Shown: piece after piece, positions 33,792-41,532 of the stretch
Numbering within the stretch: position 1 is the stretch's first letter
Layout of the letters: each line of letters starts with the position of its first letter
NCBI GenBank assembly: GCA_947492525.1
Contig: CANLNQ010000042.1
Location: 1-46,255, forward strand
From: an uncultured Granulosicoccus sp.
GTDB lineage: Bacteria; Pseudomonadota; Gammaproteobacteria; Granulosicoccales; Granulosicoccaceae
Direction of reading: 5' to 3'
Length of the DNA: 46,255 bases
Notes under the pieces: generated by a model
Databases searched by the model: none
Seen by the model: only the letters and a program-made list of their open reading frames with translations
What the model was told of the DNA's origin: nothing
Position numbers and translations under genes: made by a program

Positions 33792-33900
33792 CCACTTCAT
33801 ACGCAACACTCACACGGCCCTGCATTGCTGGTGTCCCGGCTTCCCGGCTCCATCCTGTTTTCTGATGAATTCGATGCCGATAGCGCCCGATCAACAGGGT

Positions 33901-34461
33901 TCAACTCTCTGCGTTGGCACTGATCTGCCTTTCGATACGCTGCCGAATGATGTCATCTTCCACGCTCGACAACAGCCTGTCGCGCTTCTCTTCCCAGCCA
34001 GCCCGGTCCAGCAGAAGGACAAGCGGTTGCAAGGCACTGGCCTTGAAAAAGGGGTCGGTAATGCTGCTGGCTGTCTTCATGCAGCTGTTGACGATGTGCT
34101 TGAACTGGCCGCGCTCGTAATCATCATCGAGCTGCTCCAGATAGAATTCGGCATAGTGGCAGCGTGCCATGACCAGTTGCACACGCTTGGCCTCTTCGAT
34201 ATTCGTCTCCGGCTCGACCCCCGGCATGTTCAGCAATTCGCCATCGAGGTCTGCCGCATCGCTGGCCACCGGGTTGACAGCGGTTCGGCTACCCACCGCC
34301 GCCTGCGCCTTCAACGCCGGGTTCGATGGCGTTGGCACCGCCGTGTCAGCCTGTGCCTGCAGCACATGCTCGAATTTCTGATACTGCTTCAGCTTACTGG
34401 CCAGCCAGATGATGGCGAAAGCCTCGACAACCACAATGAAAATCAGAAAACCGTTACCCAT
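33901..34461 (-). CDS. Membrane-anchored protein of unknown function
   Basis: 186 aa. Residues 3-22 (NGFLIFIVVVEAFAIIWLAS) form one transmembrane helix; a flexible Ala/Pro-rich linker follows, then a helical cytoplasmic domain of ~110 residues (EAKRVQLVMARCHYAEFYLEQLDDDYERG..., KTASSITDPFFKASALQPLVLLLDRA). The domain looks like a helical bundle or degenerate TPR/adaptor. No catalytic motif is seen. It lies between the divergent-side cyclase promoter and the GST gene, and could be a scaffold. No family recognised. Confidence 0.65.
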   Translation of the reverse strand: MGNGFLIFIVVVEAFAIIWLASKLKQYQKFEHVLQAQADTAVPTPSNPALKAQAAVGSRTAVNPVASDAADLDGELLNMPGVEPETNIEEAKRVQLVMARCHYAEFYLEQLDDDYERGQFKHIVNSCMKTASSITDPFFKASALQPLVLLLDRAGWEEKRDRLLSSVEDDIIRQRIERQISANAES

Positions 34462-34589
34462 AGCCCAATCCAGTTCTAACCCATGACAAGCTGATCACGA
34501 GCTGCGTCAGCAGACCGCCACAGTGTACGTTCATTGAGGCCGGATCGCATCCCTGCAACGGTGCTTCATCGGAAAAATACTCAGCGTTC

Positions 34590-34614
34590 GCCGCGCGGTT
34601 TGCTGCAGCGCGGC
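34590..34614. other. Stem-loop between the unknown gene and GST
   Basis: GCCGCGC-ggtttgctgca-GCGCGGC is a perfect 7-bp, GC-only stem. It lies in a 225-bp gap without a supported gene and, with the hairpin at 34628-34646, may end or attenuate the GST transcript. Confidence 0.3.
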
Positions 34615-34627
34615 TGCTCAGGCTGCC

Positions 34628-34646
34628 GACCCGCGCCAGGCGGGTC
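34628..34646 (-). terminator. Stem-loop after the GST gene
   Basis: GACCCGC-gccag-GCGGGTC is a perfect 7-bp stem with a 5-nt loop, ~40 bp after the GST stop on the minus strand. No T-run follows, so factor-independent termination is uncertain. Confidence 0.35.
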
Positions 34647-34686
34647 GACAGATGATCGCGTTGACGGGCTTCCGTCACTCACGCGA

Positions 34687-35379
34687 TCAGCCTTTCAGAC
34701 GCTCGTTCTGGGGGAACATGAAACGCAGCGACTCGGCATCCATCTCCTGCTTGAACTCATGCTGCTGACTCAGTGCCAGCACCTTCTCGACGGCCGGACG
34801 CGCATTGACCGCATCCAGTACACGCTTGATATTCGGGTACTGACCCCAGGGATCTTCAATACCCAGGACATAGGGCGCCATTCGTACCCAGCCCCACAGC
34901 GCCATGTCGACGATGCTGTAGTCGTCACCCAGCATCCAGGTATGACCGGCCAGGTGCTTGTCCAGCACTGCGTAATGACGATGCGCCTCGTAGTCGTAGC
35001 GATTCAGGGCATACTCCTTTGGCTCTGGCGCGGCATGGCGAAAGTGAACCGACTGGCCCGAGAATGGCCCCAGCCCACTGGCGATGAACATCAACCATGA
35101 CAACATCTGCCCACGCGCTTCGTGTTCCTGCACGCCAGGCACGAAACTCCCCGTCTTGTCTGCCAGATATAGAAGAATGGCATTGCTGTCGAACACGGTG
35201 ACATCGCCATCTTCGATGACCGGCACCTTGCCATTGGGGTTCAACGACAGGAACTCATCATTGAACTGCTCACCCTTGCGGGTATCCACGGGAATGGCTT
35301 CGAAATCCTGTCCGCTTTCGAACAGAAAGAGAGCGACCTTGAGTGGATTCGGAGCAGGGCTGTAATGAAACTTGATCAT
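34687..35379 (-). CDS. Glutathione S-transferase
   Basis: 230 aa. An N-terminal thioredoxin-like domain (FHYSPAPNPLKVALFLFE; LNPNGKVPVIEDGD; the glutathione-binding DSNAILLYLADK) is followed by the helical domain with WMLGDDYSIVDMALWGWV (the conserved Asp/N-capping box) and a C-terminal extension of ~20 residues. The active-site position falls on Ser/Pro (SPAPN), giving the Ser/Cys-type bacterial enzymes (Nu/Beta-like). It conjugates or reduces electrophiles with glutathione in the cytoplasm. Same strand as the unknown membrane protein, separated by 225 bp with two hairpins. Confidence 0.88.
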   Translation of the reverse strand: MIKFHYSPAPNPLKVALFLFESGQDFEAIPVDTRKGEQFNDEFLSLNPNGKVPVIEDGDVTVFDSNAILLYLADKTGSFVPGVQEHEARGQMLSWLMFIASGLGPFSGQSVHFRHAAPEPKEYALNRYDYEAHRHYAVLDKHLAGHTWMLGDDYSIVDMALWGWVRMAPYVLGIEDPWGQYPNIKRVLDAVNARPAVEKVLALSQQHEFKQEMDAESLRFMFPQNERLKG

Positions 35380-35460
35380 GAACGTAAGATAGCGCCGGTT
35401 GTTGGAGTAGTCGGTTGACTCCCATGATACCGGATGGTTCCCGCAAGTCTCCCAGGCAGC

Positions 35461-36639
35461 TCAGGCGGAGGGTCGGCGGCGGCGCAATTCGGTGACCAGA
35501 CGCGCCAGCGCATCGCCCAGTAAACCGGGCGGCTGGGCGTAACACAGACGAAGATAGCCCTCACCCACGGCACCGAAGGCGATACCCGGCGCCAGGCCCA
35601 CACGGGCCGTATGCAGTAGAGACGTCGCGTAGGCAAGGCTGTCGCGCATGCCATCAACTGCAAAGAAACAGTAGAACGCCCCGTCGGGCTGAATGAAACG
35701 GACCTCGTGCAGATCACCCAGCGCCTGCGCCACACGAGAATAACCCGCCTGCAGACGCTCCCTGAGCAGCGAGACTTCCGGCTCACCATTGATGATCATG
35801 CGTTCACCTGCCTGTTGCACAAACCCCGGCGGTCCGGCGATATTGAACTCGGTAAGCATGGCCAGCGTGGATTCGAGTTCCGCCGGCGCCGTGATCCAGC
35901 CAAGGCGCCAACCCGTCATCGACCAGGCCTTGGAAAAGCTGTTGACCGATACCAGACGATCCTCCGGTGTGCTCTGCGACAGAAACCCGGGCGCTACATC
36001 GCCGTGTCGATACAGCCGCGCATAGACATCATCGGCCACGATCCAGGTGCCCGTCCGTCGGCAGTGTTCCAGCAGCGCCCGCTGATCGGAGGCCGGCATC
36101 ACCCAACCGGTGGGGTTGGAAGGCGAGTTGATGATGACCGCCTTGACCCTGGGTGACACAGCACCGAGCAGGCGATCCATATCCAGTGACCAGCGACCTT
36201 CCCTGACGTCCAGTGACAGCCTCTTCATGGACGCGCCGGCGATCTGGAAACACTCAGCCATATTGGGCCAGGCCGGATCGATACACACCACCTCGTCGCC
36301 GGGGTCGACCAGCGCCTGCGCCGTCAGTGCAAGCCCCTGCATGCCGGAGGCTGTGACCGTGATTCTGCGCCGGTCCACGGCCTGGCCGTAGCAGCGGTGG
36401 AGATAGTCGCACAGGGCGTCACGAAGACTGATTCGGCCGCTGTTGGGCTGGTAGAAGTGATCGCCCTGATGCAAGGCGTCGACGGCTGCCTCGACCGCAA
36501 GCGAGCTTGTCGGCCAGGCACTCTCGCCAAACCACAGGGGTGTGACATCCGGGAGCTTCATGCCCAGTTCCGACACCGCTCGAATCTGACTCGGTGCGAG
36601 CATGGCAGCGCGGGCGCTGCAAGGAGTTGATCGTGTCAT
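35461..36639 (-). CDS. Class I/II PLP-dependent aminotransferase (AspC-like)
   Basis: 392 aa if started at 36639; ATGs at 36651 and 36675 are alternatives, all without a clear ribosome site. Fold type I signatures: N175 in NSPSNPTG, D203 and Y206 (VADDVYARLY), Schiff-base lysine K237 (SFSKAWSMTGWRLGW) and R245. The closing GEGYLRLCYAQPP contains the arginine that binds the substrate carboxylate. It transfers an amino group between an amino and a 2-oxo acid with pyridoxal phosphate; the specific substrate is not readable. The gene stands alone. Confidence 0.9.
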   Translation of the reverse strand: MTRSTPCSARAAMLAPSQIRAVSELGMKLPDVTPLWFGESAWPTSSLAVEAAVDALHQGDHFYQPNSGRISLRDALCDYLHRCYGQAVDRRRITVTASGMQGLALTAQALVDPGDEVVCIDPAWPNMAECFQIAGASMKRLSLDVREGRWSLDMDRLLGAVSPRVKAVIINSPSNPTGWVMPASDQRALLEHCRRTGTWIVADDVYARLYRHGDVAPGFLSQSTPEDRLVSVNSFSKAWSMTGWRLGWITAPAELESTLAMLTEFNIAGPPGFVQQAGERMIINGEPEVSLLRERLQAGYSRVAQALGDLHEVRFIQPDGAFYCFFAVDGMRDSLAYATSLLHTARVGLAPGIAFGAVGEGYLRLCYAQPPGLLGDALARLVTELRRRRPSA

Positions 36640-36717
36640 GGGCAATAGCATGCCCGTGAAAGAATCGGTCAGCAAGCCCTGCCGGCCTGCATTCGGCTCA
36701 GCACATCGATGACAGCC

Positions 36718-36855
36718 CTATGTCAGCAATCGGTACACCAGCAGGGCCACAGCACCCAATAACAGAATATGAATCAGACCACCTACCGTGAACTTGACGA
36801 CAACCGCCACCAACCAGAGCAACATCAATATCACGATCAGCGTCCACAACATCAT
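36718..36855 (-). CDS. 45-aa DUF5670/lmo0937-type small membrane protein
   Basis: Sequence MMLWTLIVILMLLWLVAVVV then KFTVGGLIHILLLGAVALLV and YRLLT: two transmembrane helices joined by KFTVGGLIHI. This closely resembles the tiny lmo0937-family (DUF5670) membrane proteins, which have the pattern MLWTIIVILLVLWLLG...GGLIHLLLVIAVVVLIYRLL. GGAGAAAG directly precedes the double ATG, supporting translation. The family is widespread and thought to relate to stress or envelope conditions, but no activity is known. The gene is too short to be found by default ORF-length filters. Confidence 0.75.
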   Translation of the reverse strand: MMLWTLIVILMLLWLVAVVVKFTVGGLIHILLLGAVALLVYRLLT

Positions 36856-37241
36856 CTTTCTCCACTTGCAGGTTTGATATCCGCGATGTTTGCACGGCTT
36901 GCATACAAAGTGGCCTACCTTGTAATTTGGGGTAGCTGCGAAACTCTCCAGGCGGGCGTCAGACGTTCCCGTCGTCCCTCAATCGATGGAAATGACCATG
37001 ACCCCGGCCCGTATTCGACAGCCTTACATCCGGTGACTGGACTTGTTACAAATCCACCTGCAGCCATCGGGGCTGGTGAATACTCGACTCAGGCCGATGC
37101 ACGCTTGCGCGGCCAGAACGACAACAGGTCGCTTCGCAGTCGAACGGCCATGACCACAACAGGTTGCTTCACAGTCGAACGGCCATGACGAAAACAGGTC
37201 GCTTCACAGTCGAGCGGCCGCAACAGAAACCGGAGAACACC
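36856..37241. other. Gene-poor 386-bp spacer containing the 35-bp triplicate
   Basis: Between two tiny genes transcribed away from each other. Only very short ORFs are present. The distal 105 bp are the 35-bp tandem repeat listed separately. The promoters of both small genes must lie here, but no aligned -35/-10 pair was convincing. Confidence 0.6.
37121..37225. repeat. Three tandem copies of a 35-bp unit in the leader of the desulforedoxin-like gene
   Basis: Copies at 37121-37155, 37156-37190 and 37191-37225. The shared core is CAGGTCGCTTCACAGTCGA followed by (A/G)CGGCC. Copies 1 and 2 differ at about three positions; copy 3 is slightly more diverged at its end. The array ends 16 bp before the start codon of the 53-aa desulforedoxin-like protein, so it is probably transcribed in its leader. 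The 35-bp period is not a multiple of 3, so it is not a coding repeat. Confidence 0.9.
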
Positions 37242-37403
37242 ATGAGCAAGCAATCCGACAAGCCGGTAGAAGGCGATACCTACCACTGCAAACAATGCGA
37301 GATGAGCATTCTGGTAACCACCAGTTGCAACTGCGACACCGACGACGGTGCATTCTTCAGTTGCTGTGGTGAGCAGATGGAGAAAAAAGGCAGCAAGCAG
37401 TAA
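37242..37403 (+). CDS. Desulforedoxin-like small iron(II)-cysteine protein
   Basis: 53 aa from the ATG at 37242 with CGGAG upstream; the frame is open 5' but that part is repeat. Residues 8-48 follow desulforedoxin almost motif by motif: EGD-TYHC-x2-C ... G-x4-CCGEQMEKK, matching EGD-xYxC-x2-C ... CCGEDM of Desulfovibrio gigas desulforedoxin. Ligand cysteines are C16, C19, C41 and C42. The loop between the two pairs is longer and carries an extra C29-N-C31. An Fe(Cys)4 centre for electron transfer or metal binding is inferred. Such domains are best known in anaerobes. Stand-alone gene, 15 bp before the stop of the GCS2-family ligase on the other strand. Confidence 0.65.
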   Translation: MSKQSDKPVEGDTYHCKQCEMSILVTTSCNCDTDDGAFFSCCGEQMEKKGSKQ

Positions 37404-37418
37404 CAGCGCTGAAAAGGT

Positions 37419-38906
37419 TCAGGGCAGAGGCCAGTCGGCCACGGGGCTGTTCGCCAGGGATAGCTGTGCGTAGTCGTTGACCATGCGCCTCAGCGCCTTC
37501 TTGCGCGACATACCCGCGCCGCGATAGCGCCCGTAACTGTCAACCTGCCAGCTCGCCCCGGACTGCCTGGCGGCGACTCTCTGTTCGATGCAGTACAGAG
37601 AGCGGTATCGGTCCTTGTCGCTCACAGCGGCCTTCTGCAGGCCGCTGTCGGCAACCGGCAGCAGATCGCGAACGATGTCTGCCAAGGGGTAGGACTCCAG
37701 CCGCCCGGTCACGCGCGAAGGCCACAGCAGTTCGGCATTCAGACCGTGACAGGCGGCCTCCTTCAGGTTCCTCTCCAGAGAGGCATAAGGCATGCAGTGG
37801 AGCAGTTGTTCGATATCATCCACCAGGCCTTCCGCCAATCCCAGTGCAAACCCGGTGTTCGCCATCATGTCGATCGGGCTGGGCCCTGCGGGTAGTGCGC
37901 GCAATTCGATACGCACATGCCCCTGGTCATGAGGATCGAACACCCCTCTGTTCCACGGCCAGGTTGTCCCCATCTGCAAGGCCAGCTCGGATAGTGCAGG
38001 CACTTGCCCTTGCGCCAGAACCTTCATGGGGTATTCGTCGGAGCACACCGGCAGCAGAGGTTCGAACAGGTGCACGGATTCGGCGAACAGCTCCAGCGCA
38101 CTGCGTCTCAGCCAACCATGACCGAAGTTCACACGCGCCGGCAGCCCCAGCCGGCGGCGGCGTCTGCTACGCCCATCAATGGACTGACGGAACAGCTCGA
38201 TCCGCGATTCCTGCCAGATCTCTCGTCCCAGCACGAATGGCGAATTCACGGCCAGACCGAGTACCAATGGCGTGACCAGTTGGATGGCGTTGTACAGATC
38301 GACGAAGCGGTCGGGGTGGGCGCGATAATGAACCTGCAGAGACGTATTGGCACCTTCCGGGGTGACACTGTCGGTTCCGAAATCCAGCTGCTCTCGCCCC
38401 TTCAGTCTGATCCGGAATTTTTCGCCTCTGCGTTCTCTGAGCTCTTTACTCAGTGCCTGATAGCGCTTGTCCGGCGTCATCATGTCGCTGGTGATATCGC
38501 GGGGTCTCAAGGTGGGCAGAATGCCGATGGGTACAACGCGGGCCCCCTGCGTCGAGGCCAGTTTGTTCAATGAGGCCAGAATCGCCACCATCTCGTCCTC
38601 GATGCGCTGCAGAGGAGCGCCTTTCATCAAGCCGGGACTGAGGTTTGCCTCAAGGTTGTATTGATTGATCTCCAGTGTCAGCCGCTTATCGTCAGCCATA
38701 TCGACCAGTGACTTGCTCACTGGCAGGGCTTTCCCCGACTCGTCGATGATGTACAGTTCCAGTTCGGCGCCGATGGATGGCTCCCCCTTGCCGAAACCGG
38801 GTGTCGCCAGCATCTGCTCCAGCGCCAACAGACTCTCATCGAGTCGGTCGTTGAACAAGCGGATATCTTTCTGTGTGAAACGAGTACTGCCGATACTCCT
38901 GCCCAT
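37419..38906 (-). CDS. Glutamate-cysteine ligase family (GCS2-type) protein
   Basis: 495 aa from the ATG at 38906 (AGGTGG upstream; start MGRSIGSTRFTQKDIRLFND fits family N termini); ATGs further 5' are less likely. Family regions: GEPSIGAELELYIID with the metal-binding Glu residues, LTLEINQYNLEANLSPG, EGANTSLQVHYRAHPDRFVDLYN, and RIELRALPAGPSPIDMMAN in the second half. Members ligate glutamate to cysteine or another amine with ATP. It is longer than the 370-aa YbdK type, with an extra C-terminal ~100 residues. The true substrate is unclear; classical GshA is a different subfamily. Alone on its strand. Confidence 0.85.
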   Translation of the reverse strand: MGRSIGSTRFTQKDIRLFNDRLDESLLALEQMLATPGFGKGEPSIGAELELYIIDESGKALPVSKSLVDMADDKRLTLEINQYNLEANLSPGLMKGAPLQRIEDEMVAILASLNKLASTQGARVVPIGILPTLRPRDITSDMMTPDKRYQALSKELRERRGEKFRIRLKGREQLDFGTDSVTPEGANTSLQVHYRAHPDRFVDLYNAIQLVTPLVLGLAVNSPFVLGREIWQESRIELFRQSIDGRSRRRRRLGLPARVNFGHGWLRRSALELFAESVHLFEPLLPVCSDEYPMKVLAQGQVPALSELALQMGTTWPWNRGVFDPHDQGHVRIELRALPAGPSPIDMMANTGFALGLAEGLVDDIEQLLHCMPYASLERNLKEAACHGLNAELLWPSRVTGRLESYPLADIVRDLLPVADSGLQKAAVSDKDRYRSLYCIEQRVAARQSGASWQVDSYGRYRGAGMSRKKALRRMVNDYAQLSLANSPVADWPLP

Positions 38907-39048
38907 GGCCACCTGTTCGCCGGTCTCGGACTGACATGCATCCAGCCCCATCGTCTCACACCAAAGCCGTTGTCTGCCAGCATTCACAAGGGCAGAAACA
39001 GGCGCTCAGTCTGGCGCGTTCAGCGTATCCGGTGCACGGCGATGCCAC

Positions 39049-39315
39049 TCAACCGGATTTACGCTCACGATTGCATTTCTGCAGAATCCTGTCGAGTTTC
39101 TCCGGCCGGTTCTTGGCAACCTTCACGTAGGCATCCAGGGTGACATCCCAATTGGCACCGCCGTGTTCGCGCAAGCGTGCCAGTGCAACCATCAGCATCT
39201 TGGATGCCGCACGCACCTCCTTGTCATCCCCACCTTCGTAATGGCTGCACAGATCCAGATACAGCGCATTCGCTCTCTCGGTTGGACTCGATCGTCTGCT
39301 GGATGAGCTTCCCAT
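39049..39315 (-). CDS. Small protein of unknown function
   Basis: 88 aa from an ATG at 39315. Soluble, helical: a Ser-rich start (MGSSSSRRSS), then helices LYLDLCSHYEGGDDKEVRAAS and KMLMVALARLREHGG, and an Arg/Lys-rich end. Nothing resembles a known family. It lies 142 bp upstream of the ligase gene on the same strand and could be its leader gene or independent. Coding status is supported mainly by its regular amphipathic helices and by the gap it fills. Confidence 0.5.
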   Translation of the reverse strand: MGSSSSRRSSPTERANALYLDLCSHYEGGDDKEVRAASKMLMVALARLREHGGANWDVTLDAYVKVAKNRPEKLDRILQKCNRERKSG

Positions 39316-39506
39316 TACCTTTCCTCGGCACCGTACTGACGACAGAATCTAGAAGACCGAGCTTGCAGATGAGTGGTGACAAACCGGCGACTCACACGGT
39401 CATGCCACGCAGTGTTTCCGTCATCCGCGACACCCGGACAAGCGCGTCGCAGCATAACGATTCAATGTGACAGACGGGTGTCACAGAACAAGGGGCAGGC
39501 TCGCGC

Positions 39507-41273
39507 TCAGCGTTGCCAGATACGCTTCAAGGCCTCGTAGAAACGCCGTCCCGTCTCGCGGCTTGCGGTGGCGCCGAAGTGGACACAGGAGCTGGATCCA
39601 CAGGGATAGGCAGGCGGGACCAGATCGTCGTTGTTGACCCAGTCAGCGTAGGGCAACAGCGAATCGATGCTTCTGTGCACGGCATCTACCTGATACTTGG
39701 TGGAGGGCCACAGGGAAAAATCCCCCCGGTCATCAGCACCACGACTCTGCGTGGCGGCGATGAATGGAATCGGCGCCTGCGATCCGCGGGCAGCCTCACC
39801 ACGCACGTCCTGTGCAGCCTCGCGGCGCAAGCGTTCGACCATCAACTTCAGATTCCCGGCATAGGCGTCAGCACAGGCTTGATCATTGGAGTCCGCACCG
39901 CCCTGATGCCACAGGATACCGCGCAGAATGCCGCCGGATTCGCGCAGAGTGATGCGCAACCGCGTCAAGGCTCGTTCGAGCAATCCGGTACCACCCAGCG
40001 ACTCGTTGTTGGTCGCTCCGGCATTCCAGGCCAGTTCGTCACCGGCCACGCGACAGAATCCGCTGGCCCCCCAGGCAGCAGGCACCAGATAGATACGTTG
40101 TGTGGTATCAGCCAGCGCGGCTTTTGCGAAGGAGAGCCCGGGACCGATGGTGGTTCCCCCCTTGAACGTGACGATCGGATTGCGAGGATCGTGCAATGGG
40201 TCTTCCGCTTCGATGAAATGCGGCTCGATAAGCGTGTTGGACTCGTTCCGGAAATCATCCAGGCCGGCAAAGATCTGCGTGTTGTTCGGTGCCACATTCA
40301 GCTGCCAGATGCGTCCGTTGCGCTCATCCAGACCGCCGGCCCAGACCTGCTTGGCACCCTCCTCGCTGGAGCCGACCATATTGCTCTGCCCAATCAACAG
40401 ATACACGTCGGGAGCGGGTACCGGACTGACATCGACGACAAGCTCGGCGATACGCACTTCCTCCCCACTGCTTGCGATGATGTTGAAGCGTCGTTCCTGG
40501 GGCTGGATGGGTCGCATGCCAACCGGCATGCGCAAGGTCAGAAAGGCATTCGGCTGGTCTGCCTGCAGCGTGTCCCGATCCAGCTCCATGATCATGTCCG
40601 CGCTATCGCCCGGACTTTGCCCCTGAACCTGTATGGCGACAGCCTCGTGACCCTTGGGCGCCACACTGATCATGACACGAAGACCCGAGTCGCTCCCCTC
40701 TTCCAGTCCGGCCCTGGTGTGTTCCAGAACAAGATCAAAATCGTAGATCGGGGGAGGAACATCAATCTGCTCGCTGATCCTGACACTCACGGGCAGACTG
40801 ATCAAACCATCGCTGTTCACCGTCGAGACCGACATGGTGTACGCAACGCCCGTTTGCAGAGACTCGGTAAAGAAGCTCGATGTACTGACCCGGCCCAACT
40901 CACTGCCGTCCAGACTGACCAGATATTCAACGCTATCGCCAGACAGGCCTTCCGGCTGATCCCAGAAAATCTCTGCGGCTGTGGCCGAATAGCGGTTCGC
41001 CCGAAGGTTCAGCGGTGCTGGTGGCAGGCTCGCCGGCACATCATCGTTATCAGGCTGCGCCGGCTGTTCGATATCGGGCGATTCGCTATCGGCGTCCGTG
41101 GGCGCCGGACTCTCAGCGTCGCTGTCGTCACCTGCATCATCCTCAGGTGCGTCCAGGTCCACAGGCTGTTCGATCGGGTCCTCGGAATCGTCGACAATGA
41201 CGCCGGAGCTGCCTCCGCAAGCGCTGAGGAACAGCAAGACACAAACGAGCAGCGGAATCGGGGTGTTTATCAT
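39507..41273 (-). CDS. Lipoprotein with FN3-like domain and SGNH/CE6-type esterase domain
   Basis: 588 aa from the ATG at 41273, which opens the lipoprotein signal LLVCVLLFLSAC (lipobox Cys19). A ~65-residue acidic Pro-rich linker follows, then an FN3-like domain (~85-170), an intermediate beta region, and from ~290 a sialate-O-acetylesterase (CE6-like) domain: nucleophile S297 in LLIGQSNMVG, VTFKGGTTIGPGLSFA, LVPAAWGASGF, and ILWHQGGAD (456-459) and VHFGAT (H565). The usual HQGE has Gly for Glu, and the DxxH motif reads SCVH. It probably deacetylates an acylated polysaccharide at the outer surface, if active. The start lies 260 bp from the divergent dehydrogenase. Confidence 0.82.
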   Translation of the reverse strand: MINTPIPLLVCVLLFLSACGGSSGVIVDDSEDPIEQPVDLDAPEDDAGDDSDAESPAPTDADSESPDIEQPAQPDNDDVPASLPPAPLNLRANRYSATAAEIFWDQPEGLSGDSVEYLVSLDGSELGRVSTSSFFTESLQTGVAYTMSVSTVNSDGLISLPVSVRISEQIDVPPPIYDFDLVLEHTRAGLEEGSDSGLRVMISVAPKGHEAVAIQVQGQSPGDSADMIMELDRDTLQADQPNAFLTLRMPVGMRPIQPQERRFNIIASSGEEVRIAELVVDVSPVPAPDVYLLIGQSNMVGSSEEGAKQVWAGGLDERNGRIWQLNVAPNNTQIFAGLDDFRNESNTLIEPHFIEAEDPLHDPRNPIVTFKGGTTIGPGLSFAKAALADTTQRIYLVPAAWGASGFCRVAGDELAWNAGATNNESLGGTGLLERALTRLRITLRESGGILRGILWHQGGADSNDQACADAYAGNLKLMVERLRREAAQDVRGEAARGSQAPIPFIAATQSRGADDRGDFSLWPSTKYQVDAVHRSIDSLLPYADWVNNDDLVPPAYPCGSSSCVHFGATASRETGRRFYEALKRIWQR

Positions 41274-41532
41274 GTGGTTGACAATGCGTGAACACATCAA
41301 GGGGTTTGGCCAGAAGAGAACATCTCTGTACGCAGCATCCACCTCATCCGCGAGCCCATCCAACAGGCGGCCAGTCTACCAAAAGAGCTCACGGGACAGG
41401 GCCCCGAATTCCGGTAGCGGGACTGATCATGCTCAAACGCTGTCCGGATGCGGCCTGTGCGAGAGCAGCTGCCTTGACTGGACTGCTCTGGAGTGAAACC
41501 ATCACCTTGCTGCGCGAACCTGAACCCCTGAC

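Noticed and set aside
34454..34678. 74-aa frame between GST and the membrane-anchored protein
   Set aside because: It runs through two strong hairpins and has no recognisable feature.
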